The notes: generated by a model not told the origin, from the letters alone. A stretch of 64,000 bases of DNA from Myxococcales bacterium (GCA_012798435.1 JAAZNF010000092.1:1-64000); one strand, 5' to 3'. Shown: positions 17,201 to 26,742, counted from the stretch's first letter. Numbers and translations are program-made.

Positions 17201-18457
17201 GCCATCACGGCATCTTCGTCGGCGAGCTGGCTCTCGGTCGAGCCCGCCGGGGGCGAGACGCCGCTTGCGCTCCGAGTGCGCGTGGACCCGACGGGGCTCG
17301 TTCCCAGGACCTACCAGGCGGTGGTGAGCATCGCGGCGGATGGCGCCTGGAACAGTCCCCACCGCGTGCGCGTGGAGCTGGAGGTCCAGCCGCTCCCGGC
17401 GCGCGTCAAGGTCGAGCCGGATCGGTTTTCGCTGACGGTGGCCCAGGACACGCCCGACCCGTTGCTCCCCGTGACTATCTCCAACCTGGGCGGGCGGGCG
17501 CTCTCGTACACTTCGAGCGGGGATGCCTTCCTTTCGCTGGAACCGCCTTCAGGCCTGGTGGGCCCCGGCGGCGCCCTCGAGGTCAGACTGCGGGTGAAGG
17601 TTGCCTCGCTCGCCATGGGCAGCCAGACCGGCGCCATCGTCATCACCGATCCTCAGGCCGAGGGTGAGCCGGGACGAATCGAGGTGGAAGCGCTACTGGA
17701 GCCGGCCCGCCCGGTGCCGCCGGCGACCGATTTGAGAATCCAGCCCGGGGACGGAAGCCTGGCGCTCTCCTGGTCCATGCCGGACGACCCGTTGGCGAGC
17801 GGCGTGCGAATCCAGCGCGCCCTGGACGTCGCCCCGACCGGGGCCGCCACCGGCGACACCGTGTTCCAGGGCAAGGCCATCGCCTACCTCGATCGGGGAT
17901 TGCAGAACGGCCAGCGCTACTGCTACAGCGTGTTCAGCTACGACGCGGGCGGCCGTTACGGCGCGCCGGCCAAGGGCTGCGCCGTCGCCGGGGAGAACCA
18001 CGCTCCGCCCGGGCCCGAGCTGGTCTCGCCGGCAGACGGGGCCGAGCTGGACAACGCGCCGTTTCTGGTCTGCCGGACGGTGGCCGACCCCGACGGAGAT
18101 CCGCTCGAGTACGTCTTCCGCCTGACCGGCCCCGATGGGCAAGAGCTCGAGAGCGGGCTCGGCGAGGTGTGGGAGGGGCAGGTTTCGTTCCGCCCCACGG
18201 TGCCGCTCGCGCGCAACGTGAACTACACCTGGCAAGTCCAGGCGCGTGATCCGAAGGGCCTGATGGGTCTTTCCGAGCAGCGGACCTTCTGGCTGCGGGC
18301 GCAGCCAGATGGTGGTGTGCCCGATGGCGGAACGGATCCTGGCGACGGCGGCGGCTGTGGTTGCGGAGGCGCTCCGACGCCCGCCGGCGGGGTGGGGCTT
18401 CTCGGTCTTCTTCTCGCGCTCACGCGACACTTGACGCGGGCGCGCCTCCCATTATGA
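14297..18457 (+). CDS. Gingipain-like (C25) cysteine protease with BACON-like, FN3-like and Ig-like domains and MYXO-CTERM-like tail
   Basis: This 1386-residue protein has a signal peptide (residues 1-22), a propeptide-like N-terminus and a C25 catalytic domain (about residues 215-630). The catalytic pair is H485/H488 in NHLGHS and C518 in SQGCIAGAFD, about the His-Cys spacing of gingipains. BACON-like beta domains follow (SSDQPWLEAVPATGTAP and a second copy near 970-1060), flanking a CBM9-like beta domain (about 750-930). Next come an FN3-like domain, a cadherin/Ig-like domain and GGGCGCGGAP with a hydrophobic helix and Arg-containing tail. It is likely a surface-anchored protease. A paralogue lies at 33522-36941. 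The start follows GGAGG. Confidence 0.88.
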   Translation: MRFVFVLSVLSILGSVTPAGADEISVQLEFGAPTFEPGPYGEVARVERAEPHGLPGEPLLPVRTVRVLLPPGHVALEAWLEDVRLETVPGSHRIAPAPRPFPYSRPDLWRPPVARPDIYQAAGVFPKEWTRLLPVQLWHGFAIQEVQVHPLRVEPTTGRITRLVSARLAVLTAPKAPPALPSHATARDRARVLSRLDESSAIGRYSSGPARTGAKLDPADFPLVIVTPEAFTNIGSSNSLEALRDARIAGGIGATIVTLEWIRQNYAGATPAGGSDDATRVREFIADAYRDWNTRYVILVGDADAADVGGESGDELLPARKLRASIYLESGEVPDDIPADLYYACLDGSFDENRNGVYGEATDGPDGGEVDLYAEVAVGRAPADSATEVEHFVEKTLAYSAAAGQRLKEVWLLGEYLWDGPNGPEFGGTSMDELWHGASVGGYTTVGFDAQPFFTPHTLYDALNSEWSPADLIAVLESAPHIVNHLGHSNEYYNMKLMTSDVDRLTNPAPFLAYSQGCIAGAFDNQDPPDIGGEVYPLDCMAEHFLLAPHAAFAVIMNARYGLGSYGTTDSPSQRFNRQFWDAFFGEGMRTFGEAFNDSKHDNASWISWDDSFRWVGYELNYFGDPTLVLKKNLGTDRPLIAVYPAEASFFASEGADPAPRTILIQNDGVGSLTFSASSDQPWLEAVPATGTAPQNVDVQVHVAGLSPGEYQGQLTFQSPEAENGAVVFPVGLRVVSVPEVRVPHTEELPRVDGFISAEEYERAVALTLGPEPGTATLYLVAGGGKFYAAMDDRAATGGGDYDQFRLYFDRNLDGVWPPQAAEDGEFIGSPDRSYYFPLFNAGQGVTGPDSPEMDPTGFLAAFGFTDHRMFEMSVDLTASHLDVGPEGRFGAYIQSRGRTSDGTRVTSRWPQDVPSLDDQRFFGVLDLAIEGAEIRVTPEPLLFSCVHTRDVPAPQDIRVTEKDDLPLAITASSSASWLSVEPAGGETPLALRVRVDPTGLVPRTYQAVVSIAADGAWNSPHRVRVELEVQPLPARVKVEPDRFSLTVAQDTPDPLLPVTISNLGGRALSYTSSGDAFLSLEPPSGLVGPGGALEVRLRVKVASLAMGSQTGAIVITDPQAEGEPGRIEVEALLEPARPVPPATDLRIQPGDGSLALSWSMPDDPLASGVRIQRALDVAPTGAATGDTVFQGKAIAYLDRGLQNGQRYCYSVFSYDAGGRYGAPAKGCAVAGENHAPPGPELVSPADGAELDNAPFLVCRTVADPDGDPLEYVFRLTGPDGQELESGLGEVWEGQVSFRPTVPLARNVNYTWQVQARDPKGLMGLSEQRTFWLRAQPDGGVPDGGTDPGDGGGCGCGGAPTPAGGVGLLGLLLALTRHLTRARLPL

Positions 18458-18458
18458 T
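18431..18458 (+). promoter_or_regulatory. Near-consensus promoter giving a probable leaderless mRNA
   Basis: TTGACG (18431-18436) and TATGAT (18453-18458) are separated by 16 bases. The ATG of the next gene (18465) begins seven bases after the -10, where transcription should start, and no Shine-Dalgarno sequence lies between. The promoter is embedded in the end of the protease gene, and the protease stop codon TGA (18455-18457) is part of the -10. Confidence 0.5.
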
Positions 18459-18464
18459 CGGGCC

Positions 18465-18761
18465 ATGTCGATCAAACGAACCAAACATTATTCCCGAACC
18501 CCTCGTGAGCGTGACAGCGACGAGCCGGAGAGCATGTTCTCCTTGCGGCCGAAGGCCGTGGAGAAACAGTGGGACTGGGCCAACCAGGTCGCCGGCCAGC
18601 CGGACACGGCATTCACCGCCTACTCGGCCAAAACCGCCTTCGGCGAGTCGGCGCTGCTCTTGCACCCCGTTTTCGGCAAGGGCATCGTGACCGCGGTGGA
18701 CGGCAAGCGCATCGAGGTCCTGTTCCAGGACGGACGGCGCAAACTGGTCCACGCCTCCTGA
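18465..18761 (+). CDS. Small conserved-type protein with Tudor/KOW-like C-terminus
   Basis: This 98-residue soluble protein has a basic N-terminus rich in Arg and Ser and a C-terminal strand-rich segment (HPVFGKGIVTAVDG, VLFQDGRRKLVHA). The segment resembles the Tudor/KOW-like module at the end of UvrD/PcrA-type helicases and some RNA polymerase-associated proteins. A nucleic-acid or polymerase-binding role is therefore possible but unproven. The start has no ribosome binding site and sits at the predicted transcription start, so the mRNA is probably leaderless. Its stop overlaps the start of the DUF192 gene (TGATG), so the two are translationally coupled. Confidence 0.75.
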   Translation: MSIKRTKHYSRTPRERDSDEPESMFSLRPKAVEKQWDWANQVAGQPDTAFTAYSAKTAFGESALLLHPVFGKGIVTAVDGKRIEVLFQDGRRKLVHAS

Positions 18762-19123
18762 TGGGCGAGGGCGGATCCCTGCAAGCGCGCAACCTCGATC
18801 GCGGCACTCTGCTCGCCGAACGAGTGGAGCGGGCCGAGCGCTGGGGTGCACGCCTGCGCGGCCTGCTGGGCCGGGACGGTCTCGCCGAGGGGGAGGGGTT
18901 GTTCATCCGGCCCTGCACCTCCATCCATAGTTGCTTCATGCGCTTCGTCTTCGACGCGGTGTTTCTCGGCAAGGACGGCCGGGTGTGCCACCTCATATCG
19001 CGCATGCGCCCGTGGCGTTTCTCGCGCCTGGTGCTGGACGCGGAGGGGGTGCTGGAGCTTCCCGCCGGCGTCATCGAAAAGAGCGGCACGCGCCTGGGCG
19101 ACCGGGTCGAGCTTGCGCCCTGA
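18761..19123 (+). CDS. DUF192 family protein
   Basis: This 120-residue DUF192 protein has the family signatures RLRGLLGRDGL, the central IRPCTSIHSCFMRF and FDAVFLGKDGRV, and the closing LELPAGVIEKSG. The function of the family is unknown; many members are exported, but no signal peptide is visible here. The start overlaps the stop of the small upstream gene by one base (TGATG), so the pair is translated by coupling. A longer in-frame open reading frame upstream is a shadow of the previous gene. Confidence 0.88.
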   Translation: MGEGGSLQARNLDRGTLLAERVERAERWGARLRGLLGRDGLAEGEGLFIRPCTSIHSCFMRFVFDAVFLGKDGRVCHLISRMRPWRFSRLVLDAEGVLELPAGVIEKSGTRLGDRVELAP

Positions 19124-19222
19124 TCCTCGCGAGATGTGCCTTACGCCCAAGTGATTCCCGATCGTTTTACATACCCCCACGACGCGGCGGATGCCTGACC
19201 ACCTGTTGTTGTCGTGGGGCAC

Positions 19223-19260
19223 GCCTGGCTGCGCTGGCTCTGGCGGCCCCGCAGCCAGGC
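19223..19260. terminator. Perfect 11-base stem-loop between converging genes
   Basis: GCCTGGCTGCG (19223-19233) and CGCAGCCAGGC (19250-19260) are perfect inverse complements around a 16-base loop. They lie between the DUF192 gene and the end of serS, where a bidirectional transcription barrier would be useful. No T-run follows, so intrinsic termination is uncertain and the hairpin may act in mRNA 3'-end protection. Confidence 0.4.
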
Positions 19261-19399
19261 GCCACGTCGAGTGACAAGACCCTCATGCAACATGAGGAGC
19301 TACGCAGGGAAATGCCCCAGGGAATGTCGCCGCCGGGTCGGTGCGAGGGGCGACGCGCGCGCCGCGGAAGGCCAGCGCATGCGCGGCTGCCCGCGCCTG

Positions 19400-20674
19400 T
19401 CACTTTCCGATGCGCTCGAAGCCGGTGTAGGGACGCAGCGCCTCGGGGATCGTCACCGAGCCGTCGGCCTGCTGGTAGTTCTCCAGGATGGCGGCCAGGG
19501 TGCGGCCCACCGCCAGGCCCGAGCCGTTCAGGGTGTGCACCAGCTCGGGCTTGGCGCTGCTCTCGCGCCGGAAGCGGATGCGGGCGCGGCGCGCCTGGAA
19601 GTCCTCGAAGTTGGAGCAGGAGGAGATCTCCACGAAACGCCCCTGCCCCGGCATCCACACCTCGAGATCGTAGGTCTTGGCCGCGGAGAAGCCGAGGTCG
19701 CCGCCGCACAGCGCCACCACCCGGTAGGAGAGCCCGAGGCGCCGCAGCACGTCCTCGGCGTCCGCGGTGAGCCGCTCCAGCTCGTCGTAGGAGGTGCGGG
19801 GATCGGCGAACTTCACCAGCTCGACCTTGTCGAACTGGTGCTGCCGGGTAAGCCCGCGGGTGTCGCGCCCGGCCGCCCCCGCCTCGCGGCGGAAACACGG
19901 CGTGTAGGCCACGTATCGGAGGGGAAGGCGGGCGCCGTCCAGGATCTCGTCGCGATGCAGGTTGGTGACCGGCACCTCGGCGGTGGGGATGAGGAAGTAC
20001 TCGGGCGCGGTGGTCTTGAAGGCCTCCTCCTCGAACTTCGGCAGCTGCCCGGTGCCGGCCATGGCCTCGCGCTGCACCAGGAAGGGTGGCAGCACCTCGG
20101 TGTAGCCGTGCTCGCGGGTGTGCAGGTCCAGCATGAACTGGATCAGCGCTCGCTCGAGGCGCGCCCCCGCACCCCACAGCACCGTGAAGCGCGAGCCCGA
20201 GAGCTTGGCCCCGCGCTCGAAGTCGAGGATGCCGAGCTCGGTCCCGAGGTCCCAGTGCGGCCGCGCGGTGAAGGAGAATGCTGGCGCCTGGCCCACCGCT
20301 CGCACCACCGGGTTCTCTTCGGAGCTCGTTCCCGGCGGCACCGTCTCGTGGGGCAGGTTGGGGATGAACAGCAGAAGCTCCTCCAGCTCGGTCTCGAGCT
20401 GCTTGATCTCGTCGTCGAGCTGTTTTTGCCGGGCGGATTTCTCCTTGAGCTCGAGGCGCAGCGTCTGCGCGCCCGTGGGGTCGGACTTGAGCAGGTCCTT
20501 CATCCGCTCGCCCGCGAGCTTCTGCTCGTGGCGCAGGCTCTCGCTGTCCCGGATGAGGGCGCGGCGGCGCGCGCCCAGCTCGGCCAGGCGCTCGGCGTCC
20601 TTGACCGGGCCGCGCAGGGACAGGCGGCGTTTGACGTCCTCCAATTTGTCTGTGACCAGGCGCAGGTCGAGCAT
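19400..20674 (-). CDS. serS: Seryl-tRNA synthetase
   Basis: Class II synthetase that charges tRNA-Ser with serine in the cytoplasm. The 424-residue protein has the N-terminal antiparallel coiled-coil arm (about residues 25-105, rich in Leu, Glu and Lys) and the catalytic core with motif 2 ([19 protein letters not shown], then [12 protein letters not shown]) and motif 3 ([18 protein letters not shown]). The length matches the family (about 425). The ATG is four bases after the stop of the TPR protein, so serS is the third gene of a Crp-like/TPR/serS operon. No T-box or other leader is visible. Confidence 0.96.
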   Translation of the reverse strand: MLDLRLVTDKLEDVKRRLSLRGPVKDAERLAELGARRRALIRDSESLRHEQKLAGERMKDLLKSDPTGAQTLRLELKEKSARQKQLDDEIKQLETELEELLLFIPNLPHETVPPGTSSEENPVVRAVGQAPAFSFTARPHWDLGTELGILDFERGAKLSGSRFTVLWGAGARLERALIQFMLDLHTREHGYTEVLPPFLVQREAMAGTGQLPKFEEEAFKTTAPEYFLIPTAEVPVTNLHRDEILDGARLPLRYVAYTPCFRREAGAAGRDTRGLTRQHQFDKVELVKFADPRTSYDELERLTADAEDVLRRLGLSYRVVALCGGDLGFSAAKTYDLEVWMPGQGRFVEISSCSNFEDFQARRARIRFRRESSAKPELVHTLNGSGLAVGRTLAAILENYQQADGSVTIPEALRPYTGFERIGK

Positions 20675-20678
20675 GGCG

Positions 20679-23600
20679 TCACTCGTTTCTCAGGTATTCG
20701 ATCTCGTCCTTGACCTCTTCGGCGTCCGGGGCGTCCGGGCGCAGCTGCAAGTACTTCCGGAACTCGGCGATGGCCCCCTTGACGTTGTTGCTGGCCTTGT
20801 AGACGTGGCCCAGGTAGTAGTGCGGCATGGGATCCTGGGGCTCGGCCTTGATGGCCGCCAGATAGTGCTTGACCGCCTGGGCCTTCCGGCCCAGGTCGTC
20901 GTAGGTGCGCCCCAGACGGTAGGCCAGGCCGGGGATACCGGGGTTCTTGGCGTAGGCCTTGCTGTAGGATGTCAGCGCCTGGGCGAACTTTCCCTGCTTG
21001 GTGTAGGCGTCGCCGATGTTGACCAGCACCGAGAGGTTGGCCGGCTGCTCCCGCGCCACCCGCTGGAAGTGCTGGATGGCCTCCTCGAATTGCTGCCGTT
21101 CGGCCAGGGCCTGGCCGAGGAAGTTCAGCGCGTCGATGAAGTCCGGGCGCAGCTTCACCGCCAGGCGCAGCTCCTCGATGGCGTCCAGGGGTTGGTCCAT
21201 GACGAGCAGGAGCTTCCCGATGGCGAAGCGCACCTCGGCGTTGTTCTTGTCGAGCTCGGCGGACTTGCGCAGGAGCTCCAGGGCCTGCTCGCGGCTGTCC
21301 TGGCGGGCGAACACCTGGCCCAGGTGGTAGAAGGCCTCCGCGTTCTGGGCGTTGATGCCCGTGGCGGTCTGGAAGTACTTGGTGGCCGCGGCCAGATCCC
21401 CGGCCGCCTCGGCGGCCACGCCGGCCCGCACGTACAGCCGGTCGTCCTTGGGGTTGGCCAGGATGGCCTTCTCGTACATGGCCAGCGCCTCGCGGTACTT
21501 CTTGGCCAGGAACAGGTTGTAGCCGTGCTCGTAGGCCAGGTCGGGGAAGCGCGGCGAGAGGGTGGCCACCTTCTCGTAGGCGGCGGAGGCCTGCGCGTAC
21601 TCGCCTTTCTCGCGGAAGGTGTTGCCCATGTTGAAGTGGGCCACCGGGAGCTCCGGGTCGAGTTTGAGCGCCTGCTCGAACTCCTCCTGCGCCAGGCGCA
21701 GGTTCTTCTGCGCGAAGTACACCTCGCCCAGCCCGTTGTGGACCAGCGGCGAGCGCGGGTTCTGCCGCACCGCCTCGCTCAGGATGGCCAGCGCCTCCGC
21801 CAATTTTCCGGTACGAAGTTGCAGTTTGGCCATGGCCACGCGCGCGTCCAGAAACTGCGGCGAGAGCTTGGCGGCCTGCTCATACTGGCTCATGGCCTCC
21901 TCGGGCCGGCCCAGGTCCTCGGCGATCTTGCCCAGGTAGAACAGCGGTCGCGGATCCTCCTTGGCGCTCTTGCTCACCTCCTCGAGCAGCAGCTTGGCCT
22001 TGACGATGTCGCCGTTCTGCCACATGGAGCGGCCCTTGCCGATCAGGGCGTCGGTGTTCTGCGGCTCCATGCTCAGGGCCTTCTCGAACATGCCCTGCGC
22101 CTTGGCGAACTCTCCCATGTCCAAGTAGAAGCTCCCCAGGGCGGCCAGGTACTCGGCGCGCTCGGGCATGAGCTGGGCGGCGCTGTTGAGGTCCTGCACC
22201 ACCTTCTCGTAATCGTGGCGGCGCAGGTTGAGGCGAGAGCGCAAGAAGTGCGCCTTGGCCTGCTCGGACGGAGCGAGCTCCGCGAAGTAGCGGCCGAAGA
22301 CCAGGTCGATGAGCCGCGCCCCCTCCGCGTCGTCCCCCTTCACCGCGATCAGGATCTGCGCCTGCTCCAGGGCGGAGCTGATGTGCCGGGGGTTCTTCTC
22401 CAGCGCCTTCTGGTAGAAGAGCAGGGCGTTGTCGAAATCCCCTTGCAGCGACTGGACCTCGCCCAGGGCGTGGAAGGCCTTGGCGAAGTCGGGGTCCAGC
22501 ACCACCGCACGGTCCAACACGCGGGCGGCCTCGGCCCAGTTCTTCTGGTAGGCATGGGCCCAGCCGGCCAAGAACAGCGCTTCCTTGTCGCGGGAGTTCT
22601 CCCCGATGAGCGGTTGCAGGGTAGCCGCGGCCTGGGCCGGGTTGGCCAGGATGTCCAGCGCCGCGCGCACCTTGACGGTCTCGGGCGCGTTCGAGGACTC
22701 CTGGTTGAGCTGCGTCAGCACCTCCCGGGCGCGCTTGAGGTACACCTCGTTGGCTCCGTAGTTGCGCAGCATGGCCGCGTAGGATAGCCCCAGATAGTAG
22801 AGGTTCTCCATCGAGTCGTCCCCGCTGCGTAGCGCGTTCTCCATCTCCTCGATCACCGAGCGATAGCCGGCGGCGGTGTCCAGAAAGAAGTTCGCGCGCA
22901 CCCCGACCCCGGGACCCTCGGCGCCCGGCTCGCTGGTGACCCCGCCACCGCTGCCGGAACGAGCGCCGCCGCCGGTGAGCAGCCGCACTCCGAAGAAGCC
23001 GAACCGCGTGAACCCCAGGCCCACGCCCACCAGCAAGAACAGTCCCACCGCCCCCACGAGGATGTAGATCAGCTTGCCACGGCGCGCGGGCTTTTCTTCC
23101 GGTGGGGGCTCGGCGAACTCGAGGCCCTTGGGGGCGATGATCTCCCCCTCTTCGTCCTCGTCGAGCCCCTGCACGGTCGCGCTGGATGGGGAGGGCGGGG
23201 CCGCCGCGCTGATGGGTTCCTCCATGAGCTGGCGGATGGTGTCGGCGAACTCCTCGAAGGCGCCCAGGGGCTTGTAATTGAGCCCGTCACTCGAAGCTTC
23301 CTCGTTGCCCATGAGCTGGTGCTCGGCCAGCATGCGGTTGATGGTGTTCGAATCGAACGGGCCGAACACCTTGCCGCTCTTGCGCCGGATGCGGTAGCGG
23401 GTCTGCCCGCCATCCTCGCTGGGGGCGGGCTCGGAGCCGATGTCGTGGTCGATGAAGTCGAAGATCTCGCCTTCCGCGCCGGGGGTCGGTTGGGGCTGGC
23501 CGCGCGGCGACACCCCGGGGAGCGAGGAGGTCGGTGTCGGCGGCAGCGAGGACGAGCGCGCCTTGCCGATGGGCGGCAGCGAGGAACTGGCCGGCGGTGC

Positions 23601-23864
23601 GGCGATGGGCGGGGGCGGTGCCATGGAGGGGATCTCTTCCGGCAGGTCCAGCTCCAAATTGTCCTGCCCCGGCTTGGGGGCCGGTTCGTCCTGGATCTGC
23701 ACCTCGCCGAAATCGAAGAGCTCCCCGGCGGTGGCCGGCGCGTTCTCCCGGGCCACGATGAAGGTCGCCGAACAGCGTGGGCACTTCACCTGGAGCCCCT
23801 CGGGGGGCACCCGGGATTCGTCGATGTTGTACTCCGAACGGCATTTCTCGCAGCGAACCTTCAT
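20679..23864 (-). CDS. Zinc-ribbon, GYF domain, transmembrane helix and TPR-array protein (gliding-machinery-like architecture)
   Basis: This 1061-residue protein opens with an MJ0042-type zinc ribbon (C5, C8, C28, C31). A Pro-rich linker, a GYF_2 domain (about residues 155-213; [15 protein letters not shown]) and one transmembrane helix (about 266-287) follow. About 20 TPR repeats (about 335-1055, helix pairs with periodic A, G, Y and P) should be on the periplasmic side. Zinc ribbon plus GYF plus one helix is reminiscent of the Myxococcus gliding protein GltJ (AgmX), and long TPR arrays occur in other gliding and envelope scaffolds. The assignment to motility is inference. Its start overlaps the Crp-like gene by ATGA and it leads into serS. 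Confidence 0.85.
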   Translation of the reverse strand: MKVRCEKCRSEYNIDESRVPPEGLQVKCPRCSATFIVARENAPATAGELFDFGEVQIQDEPAPKPGQDNLELDLPEEIPSMAPPPPIAAPPASSSLPPIGKARSSSLPPTPTSSLPGVSPRGQPQPTPGAEGEIFDFIDHDIGSEPAPSEDGGQTRYRIRRKSGKVFGPFDSNTINRMLAEHQLMGNEEASSDGLNYKPLGAFEEFADTIRQLMEEPISAAAPPSPSSATVQGLDEDEEGEIIAPKGLEFAEPPPEEKPARRGKLIYILVGAVGLFLLVGVGLGFTRFGFFGVRLLTGGGARSGSGGGVTSEPGAEGPGVGVRANFFLDTAAGYRSVIEEMENALRSGDDSMENLYYLGLSYAAMLRNYGANEVYLKRAREVLTQLNQESSNAPETVKVRAALDILANPAQAAATLQPLIGENSRDKEALFLAGWAHAYQKNWAEAARVLDRAVVLDPDFAKAFHALGEVQSLQGDFDNALLFYQKALEKNPRHISSALEQAQILIAVKGDDAEGARLIDLVFGRYFAELAPSEQAKAHFLRSRLNLRRHDYEKVVQDLNSAAQLMPERAEYLAALGSFYLDMGEFAKAQGMFEKALSMEPQNTDALIGKGRSMWQNGDIVKAKLLLEEVSKSAKEDPRPLFYLGKIAEDLGRPEEAMSQYEQAAKLSPQFLDARVAMAKLQLRTGKLAEALAILSEAVRQNPRSPLVHNGLGEVYFAQKNLRLAQEEFEQALKLDPELPVAHFNMGNTFREKGEYAQASAAYEKVATLSPRFPDLAYEHGYNLFLAKKYREALAMYEKAILANPKDDRLYVRAGVAAEAAGDLAAATKYFQTATGINAQNAEAFYHLGQVFARQDSREQALELLRKSAELDKNNAEVRFAIGKLLLVMDQPLDAIEELRLAVKLRPDFIDALNFLGQALAERQQFEEAIQHFQRVAREQPANLSVLVNIGDAYTKQGKFAQALTSYSKAYAKNPGIPGLAYRLGRTYDDLGRKAQAVKHYLAAIKAEPQDPMPHYYLGHVYKASNNVKGAIAEFRKYLQLRPDAPDAEEVKDEIEYLRNE

Positions 23865-24745
23865 GGCGACTCCGTGGCGGGCTCACCGGAAACGTGGCCC
23901 TCGAAACGCTTCTTGAGGCGGAGGTAGGTCTCGTACGCGGTGGGAAACTCGGGCCAGCCGTCGCGCGCGTCCAGGTGGCGGCGCATGACCCGGCGGGTCA
24001 GCACCTCCACCTCGGCCAGGCTGAGGCCCGAGACGTCGGCCAGGTCCTCGGGGATGATCGGATCCATGCGGCGCTTGAGCTCGCAGTAACGGCGGAACTC
24101 GACCAGGTCCTTCTCGCCGGCCACCCACAGGCGGCCCTCCGCGTCCCGGCCCAGGATCCCCGCCTGCCACAGGCGGGCCGCCACCCAGCGCCCCTGCGAA
24201 GGGAGCAGGCCGGCGGTGGCGGTGAGCAGCGCGTCCTCCGCGGCGGTGAGCGCAAGCCGTCGGCGGCCATCGGGGAGGACTTCGCCGGAGGCGGCCAGGC
24301 GTTCCAGCGCCTGGGCCATCCGTGTCAGGGGATCGCTCCCCACCTGATCGGCCAGGCGCTGGTAGAGGTCGCTCAGGCGCGCCCCCAGGCGCTCGAACAC
24401 GCGGCGGCGGAGCGGCTCGCTCTCGTTGACCGCCTTGAGAAACCGCGCCCGGTCGATCGACAGCAAGCGGCTCTCGCGGGCCGCCACCGCCCCGACCGCG
24501 CGCCGGTCGCCGAGCAGCGCCTCCTCGCCAAAGAAGTCGCCTTCCCGGAGCATGGCCAGGCACAGCGCCTCGCCCCGGACGGTCTTTTGCAGGTGGATCT
24601 CGCCCCGCTGCACCAGATAGACCTCGCGCGGTTCGTCCCCCTCCCGGAACAGTACCGTCCCGGCCGGGACCGTGCGCGAGAGTTGTTCTTCCAGGACCTC
24701 GAGTTCCACCGTCCGGGCCTTTCTGCTTGGCGAAACCGGCGTCAT
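23861..24745 (-). CDS. Crp/Fnr-like cyclic-nucleotide-binding-domain protein
   Basis: This 294-residue protein has an N-terminal cyclic-nucleotide-binding beta-roll (about residues 12-125; VPAGTVLFREGD, GDFFGEEALLG, RLLSIDRARF). An alpha-helical C-terminus with a Leu/Arg-rich segment may be a degenerate winged helix, but no classic Crp DNA-recognition helix is obvious. It may be a regulator or a ligand-sensing adaptor. The start at 24745 is a choice: the longer frame from 24826 adds non-conserved residues, and no strong ribosome binding site is seen. It overlaps the TPR gene by four bases and is divergent from the MopE-like lipoprotein gene. Confidence 0.82.
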   Translation of the reverse strand: MTPVSPSRKARTVELEVLEEQLSRTVPAGTVLFREGDEPREVYLVQRGEIHLQKTVRGEALCLAMLREGDFFGEEALLGDRRAVGAVAARESRLLSIDRARFLKAVNESEPLRRRVFERLGARLSDLYQRLADQVGSDPLTRMAQALERLAASGEVLPDGRRRLALTAAEDALLTATAGLLPSQGRWVAARLWQAGILGRDAEGRLWVAGEKDLVEFRRYCELKRRMDPIIPEDLADVSGLSLAEVEVLTRRVMRRHLDARDGWPEFPTAYETYLRLKKRFEGHVSGEPATESP

Positions 24746-24818
24746 TGAACCACACGAGGTGAACGGAATCAAGCGGCGGAGCCATGGAGCAGCGGTGGAG
24801 AACACCCATAGAAAAACA

Positions 24819-24847
24819 TTGAACATTCCGCGAGATTGCTTTAGACT
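24819..24847 (+). promoter_or_regulatory. Promoter of the MopE-like lipoprotein gene
   Basis: TTGAAC (24819-24824) and TAGACT (24842-24847) are separated by 17 bases, 28 bases upstream of the ATG at 24876, which has GGGAGGT before it. Confidence 0.45.
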
Positions 24848-24875
24848 CGCCGCGTCAAATCACGGGAGGTTCGAG

Positions 24876-26375
24876 ATGAGGCTGATCAGCGCGGTAGTGG
24901 TTCTGGCTCTGTTGGCGGGCTGCTCGGGCGGCGGCGACACCTGCAACGGCGTGGGTGAGCGCGAGTGCAACGGCGTGTGCGTGGACACCAACACGGACAA
25001 GCAGAATTGCGGTGGTTGCGGCAACACCTGCGGCGGTACGGCCACCTGCGAGGCCGGCCGTTGCGTCTGCTCCGGTGGCCTCGATTACTGCAACGGCGCC
25101 TGCGTGAACTACCAGACCGACCGGCAGAACTGCGGCGGGTGCCAGGCACCCTGCCAGAGCGGCCAGCAGTGCCAGGCGGGCAAGTGCGTCACCGCCTACG
25201 AAGAGACCTGCGACGGCGTGGACAACGACCTCGACGGGCAGACCGATGAGGACGCGAACGGCCAGCCGCTCAAGCGGGCCTGCGACAACCTGTGCGGCCC
25301 CGGCACCGAGACCTGTCAGAGCGGAAAGTACCAGAACTGCACCGCCCCGGCCCCGAAGGACGAGACCTGCAACGAGAAGGACGACGACTGCGACGGGCTC
25401 ACCGACGATGGCGTGACCACCACCTGGTACAACGACTGGGATCTCGACGGCTACGGTGACCCCGATCTGGCCTACGCGGTGCAGGCCTGCTCCAAACCGG
25501 CGGATGGCTCCGGCCCGGACGCTTCCAACTACGTCGCCGACCACACCGACTGCGACGACGGCTACTCGGGGCGCGACGAGGGGAAGCTCATCCACCCGGG
25601 CGCCACCGAGGCCTGCGACGACGTCGACAACAACTGCGACGGCAACGTGGACGAGGGTTGCAACTGCGTGGTCGGCAACCAGCGCCCCTGCGGCACCGAC
25701 GTGGGCGAGTGCAATCCCGGCACGCAGACCTGCGTCAACCTGGGCGGCGGGCCGGAGTGGGGCGCCTGCGGCGGCACAGGCTACGTTCCGCCCCAGCCGA
25801 CCGAGACCTGCAACGGCAAGGACGACGACTGCGACGGCCATACCGACGAGGAGATGGCCGACGACCTGTACGAGGCCAACGACACTTGCCAGGGGGCGCG
25901 GGTGCTGCCCGATCTCTTCCAGGAGGAGAACATCGCCGTGGCGGACCTCACGCTGTACCACGGCACCGGCACCGTCAAGGACTCCGACTGGTTCAAGGTG
26001 CGAGCCATCGAGGGACAGAACCTCGAGTGCACCACCCACCCCATGGAACCGCAGTGCGGGTTCGTGTTCCAGGCCACCTTCCACATCCCCGAGGGCGCGT
26101 CCAAGGACGCGTACCAGCTGTGCGTGTACGGCACGGCGAGCTGCGGCTCCATCAACGACAACAACACCTTCTGCACCACCGCCGCGAACTGGAACGACAC
26201 CGAGAAGGTGTACCTGCTGGCGCTGTCCTTCGAGGGCACCTGCTGGCTCGACGATAGCTGGGACTTCCTGGTCGAGGTGAAGTACGCCACCCCGGAGGCG
26301 GCCCAGAGCTGCAAGCCCTACGACCTGCGCTTCGACTTCTCCTGGCAGGGTAGCATCCAGGATCCGTGCCCCTAG
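24876..26375 (+). CDS. Lipoprotein with MopE-type metal-binding repeats and EGF-like Cys modules
   Basis: This 499-residue protein has a lipobox (LALLAGC, acylated C16). The N-terminal Cys-rich region holds two repeats of the type NCGGC...C...C...C (residues about 45-110). Next come four Asp/Cys metal-binding motifs ([33 protein letters not shown] through [20 protein letters not shown]) like the Methylococcus MopE copper-associated motif, and a C-terminal beta-rich domain of about 170 residues. It is probably anchored in the outer membrane or at the surface and may bind calcium or copper. The ATG at 24876 has GGGAGGT upstream; longer frames are spurious. Confidence 0.85.
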   Translation: MRLISAVVVLALLAGCSGGGDTCNGVGERECNGVCVDTNTDKQNCGGCGNTCGGTATCEAGRCVCSGGLDYCNGACVNYQTDRQNCGGCQAPCQSGQQCQAGKCVTAYEETCDGVDNDLDGQTDEDANGQPLKRACDNLCGPGTETCQSGKYQNCTAPAPKDETCNEKDDDCDGLTDDGVTTTWYNDWDLDGYGDPDLAYAVQACSKPADGSGPDASNYVADHTDCDDGYSGRDEGKLIHPGATEACDDVDNNCDGNVDEGCNCVVGNQRPCGTDVGECNPGTQTCVNLGGGPEWGACGGTGYVPPQPTETCNGKDDDCDGHTDEEMADDLYEANDTCQGARVLPDLFQEENIAVADLTLYHGTGTVKDSDWFKVRAIEGQNLECTTHPMEPQCGFVFQATFHIPEGASKDAYQLCVYGTASCGSINDNNTFCTTAANWNDTEKVYLLALSFEGTCWLDDSWDFLVEVKYATPEAAQSCKPYDLRFDFSWQGSIQDPCP

Positions 26376-26412
26376 CCCACCTTGCGCATCACCGGCGCGG
26401 CCCAGATTCCGC

Positions 26413-26440
26413 TTGACACCGGGCGGGCGGCGCGTAGAAT
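26413..26440 (+). promoter_or_regulatory. Promoter of rpmE
   Basis: TTGACA (26413-26418) and TAGAAT (26435-26440) with a 16-base spacer lie 50 bases upstream of the rpmE start. This is the best -35/-10 match to the sigma-70 consensus that I found in the window. Confidence 0.6.
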
Positions 26441-26490
26441 CCTCCCCCGCCGCGCAAGACGGCGCGGTATTCGAAGTCGAGGTGTTTTCG

Positions 26491-26742
26491 ATGAAGGACG
26501 GCATTCACCCCAAGTACCAGGAAGCCACCGTGGAGTGCGCCTGCGGCGCCGTGATCAAGACCCGCTCCACCCGCGGCAGCTTCAAGATTGACATCTGCTC
26601 CAAGTGCCACCCCTTCTTCACCGGCAAGCAGAAGCTGGTGGACTCGGCCGGCCGGGTGGAGCGCTTCCGGCGCAAGTACGGCCTCACCGAGGGCGCGGCC
26701 AAGCCCGAGGCCAAGCCTGAGGCCAAGGAGGCCGAGAAGTAG
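26491..26742 (+). CDS. rpmE: 50S ribosomal protein L31 (zinc-binding type) with acidic/Lys tail
   Basis: This 83-residue L31 has a zinc ribbon (C16, C18, C36, C39). It has the family motifs [16 protein letters not shown] and [13 protein letters not shown]. An unusual C-terminal Ala/Lys/Glu/Pro tail of about 15 residues extends beyond the typical 66-70. The ATG follows GAGGTG. The order rpmE-DUF1385-prfA-prmC is a commonly conserved translation cluster. L31 of this type is replaced by a zinc-free paralogue under zinc starvation in some bacteria; no paralogue is seen in this window. Confidence 0.94.
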   Translation: MKDGIHPKYQEATVECACGAVIKTRSTRGSFKIDICSKCHPFFTGKQKLVDSAGRVERFRRKYGLTEGAAKPEAKPEAKEAEK

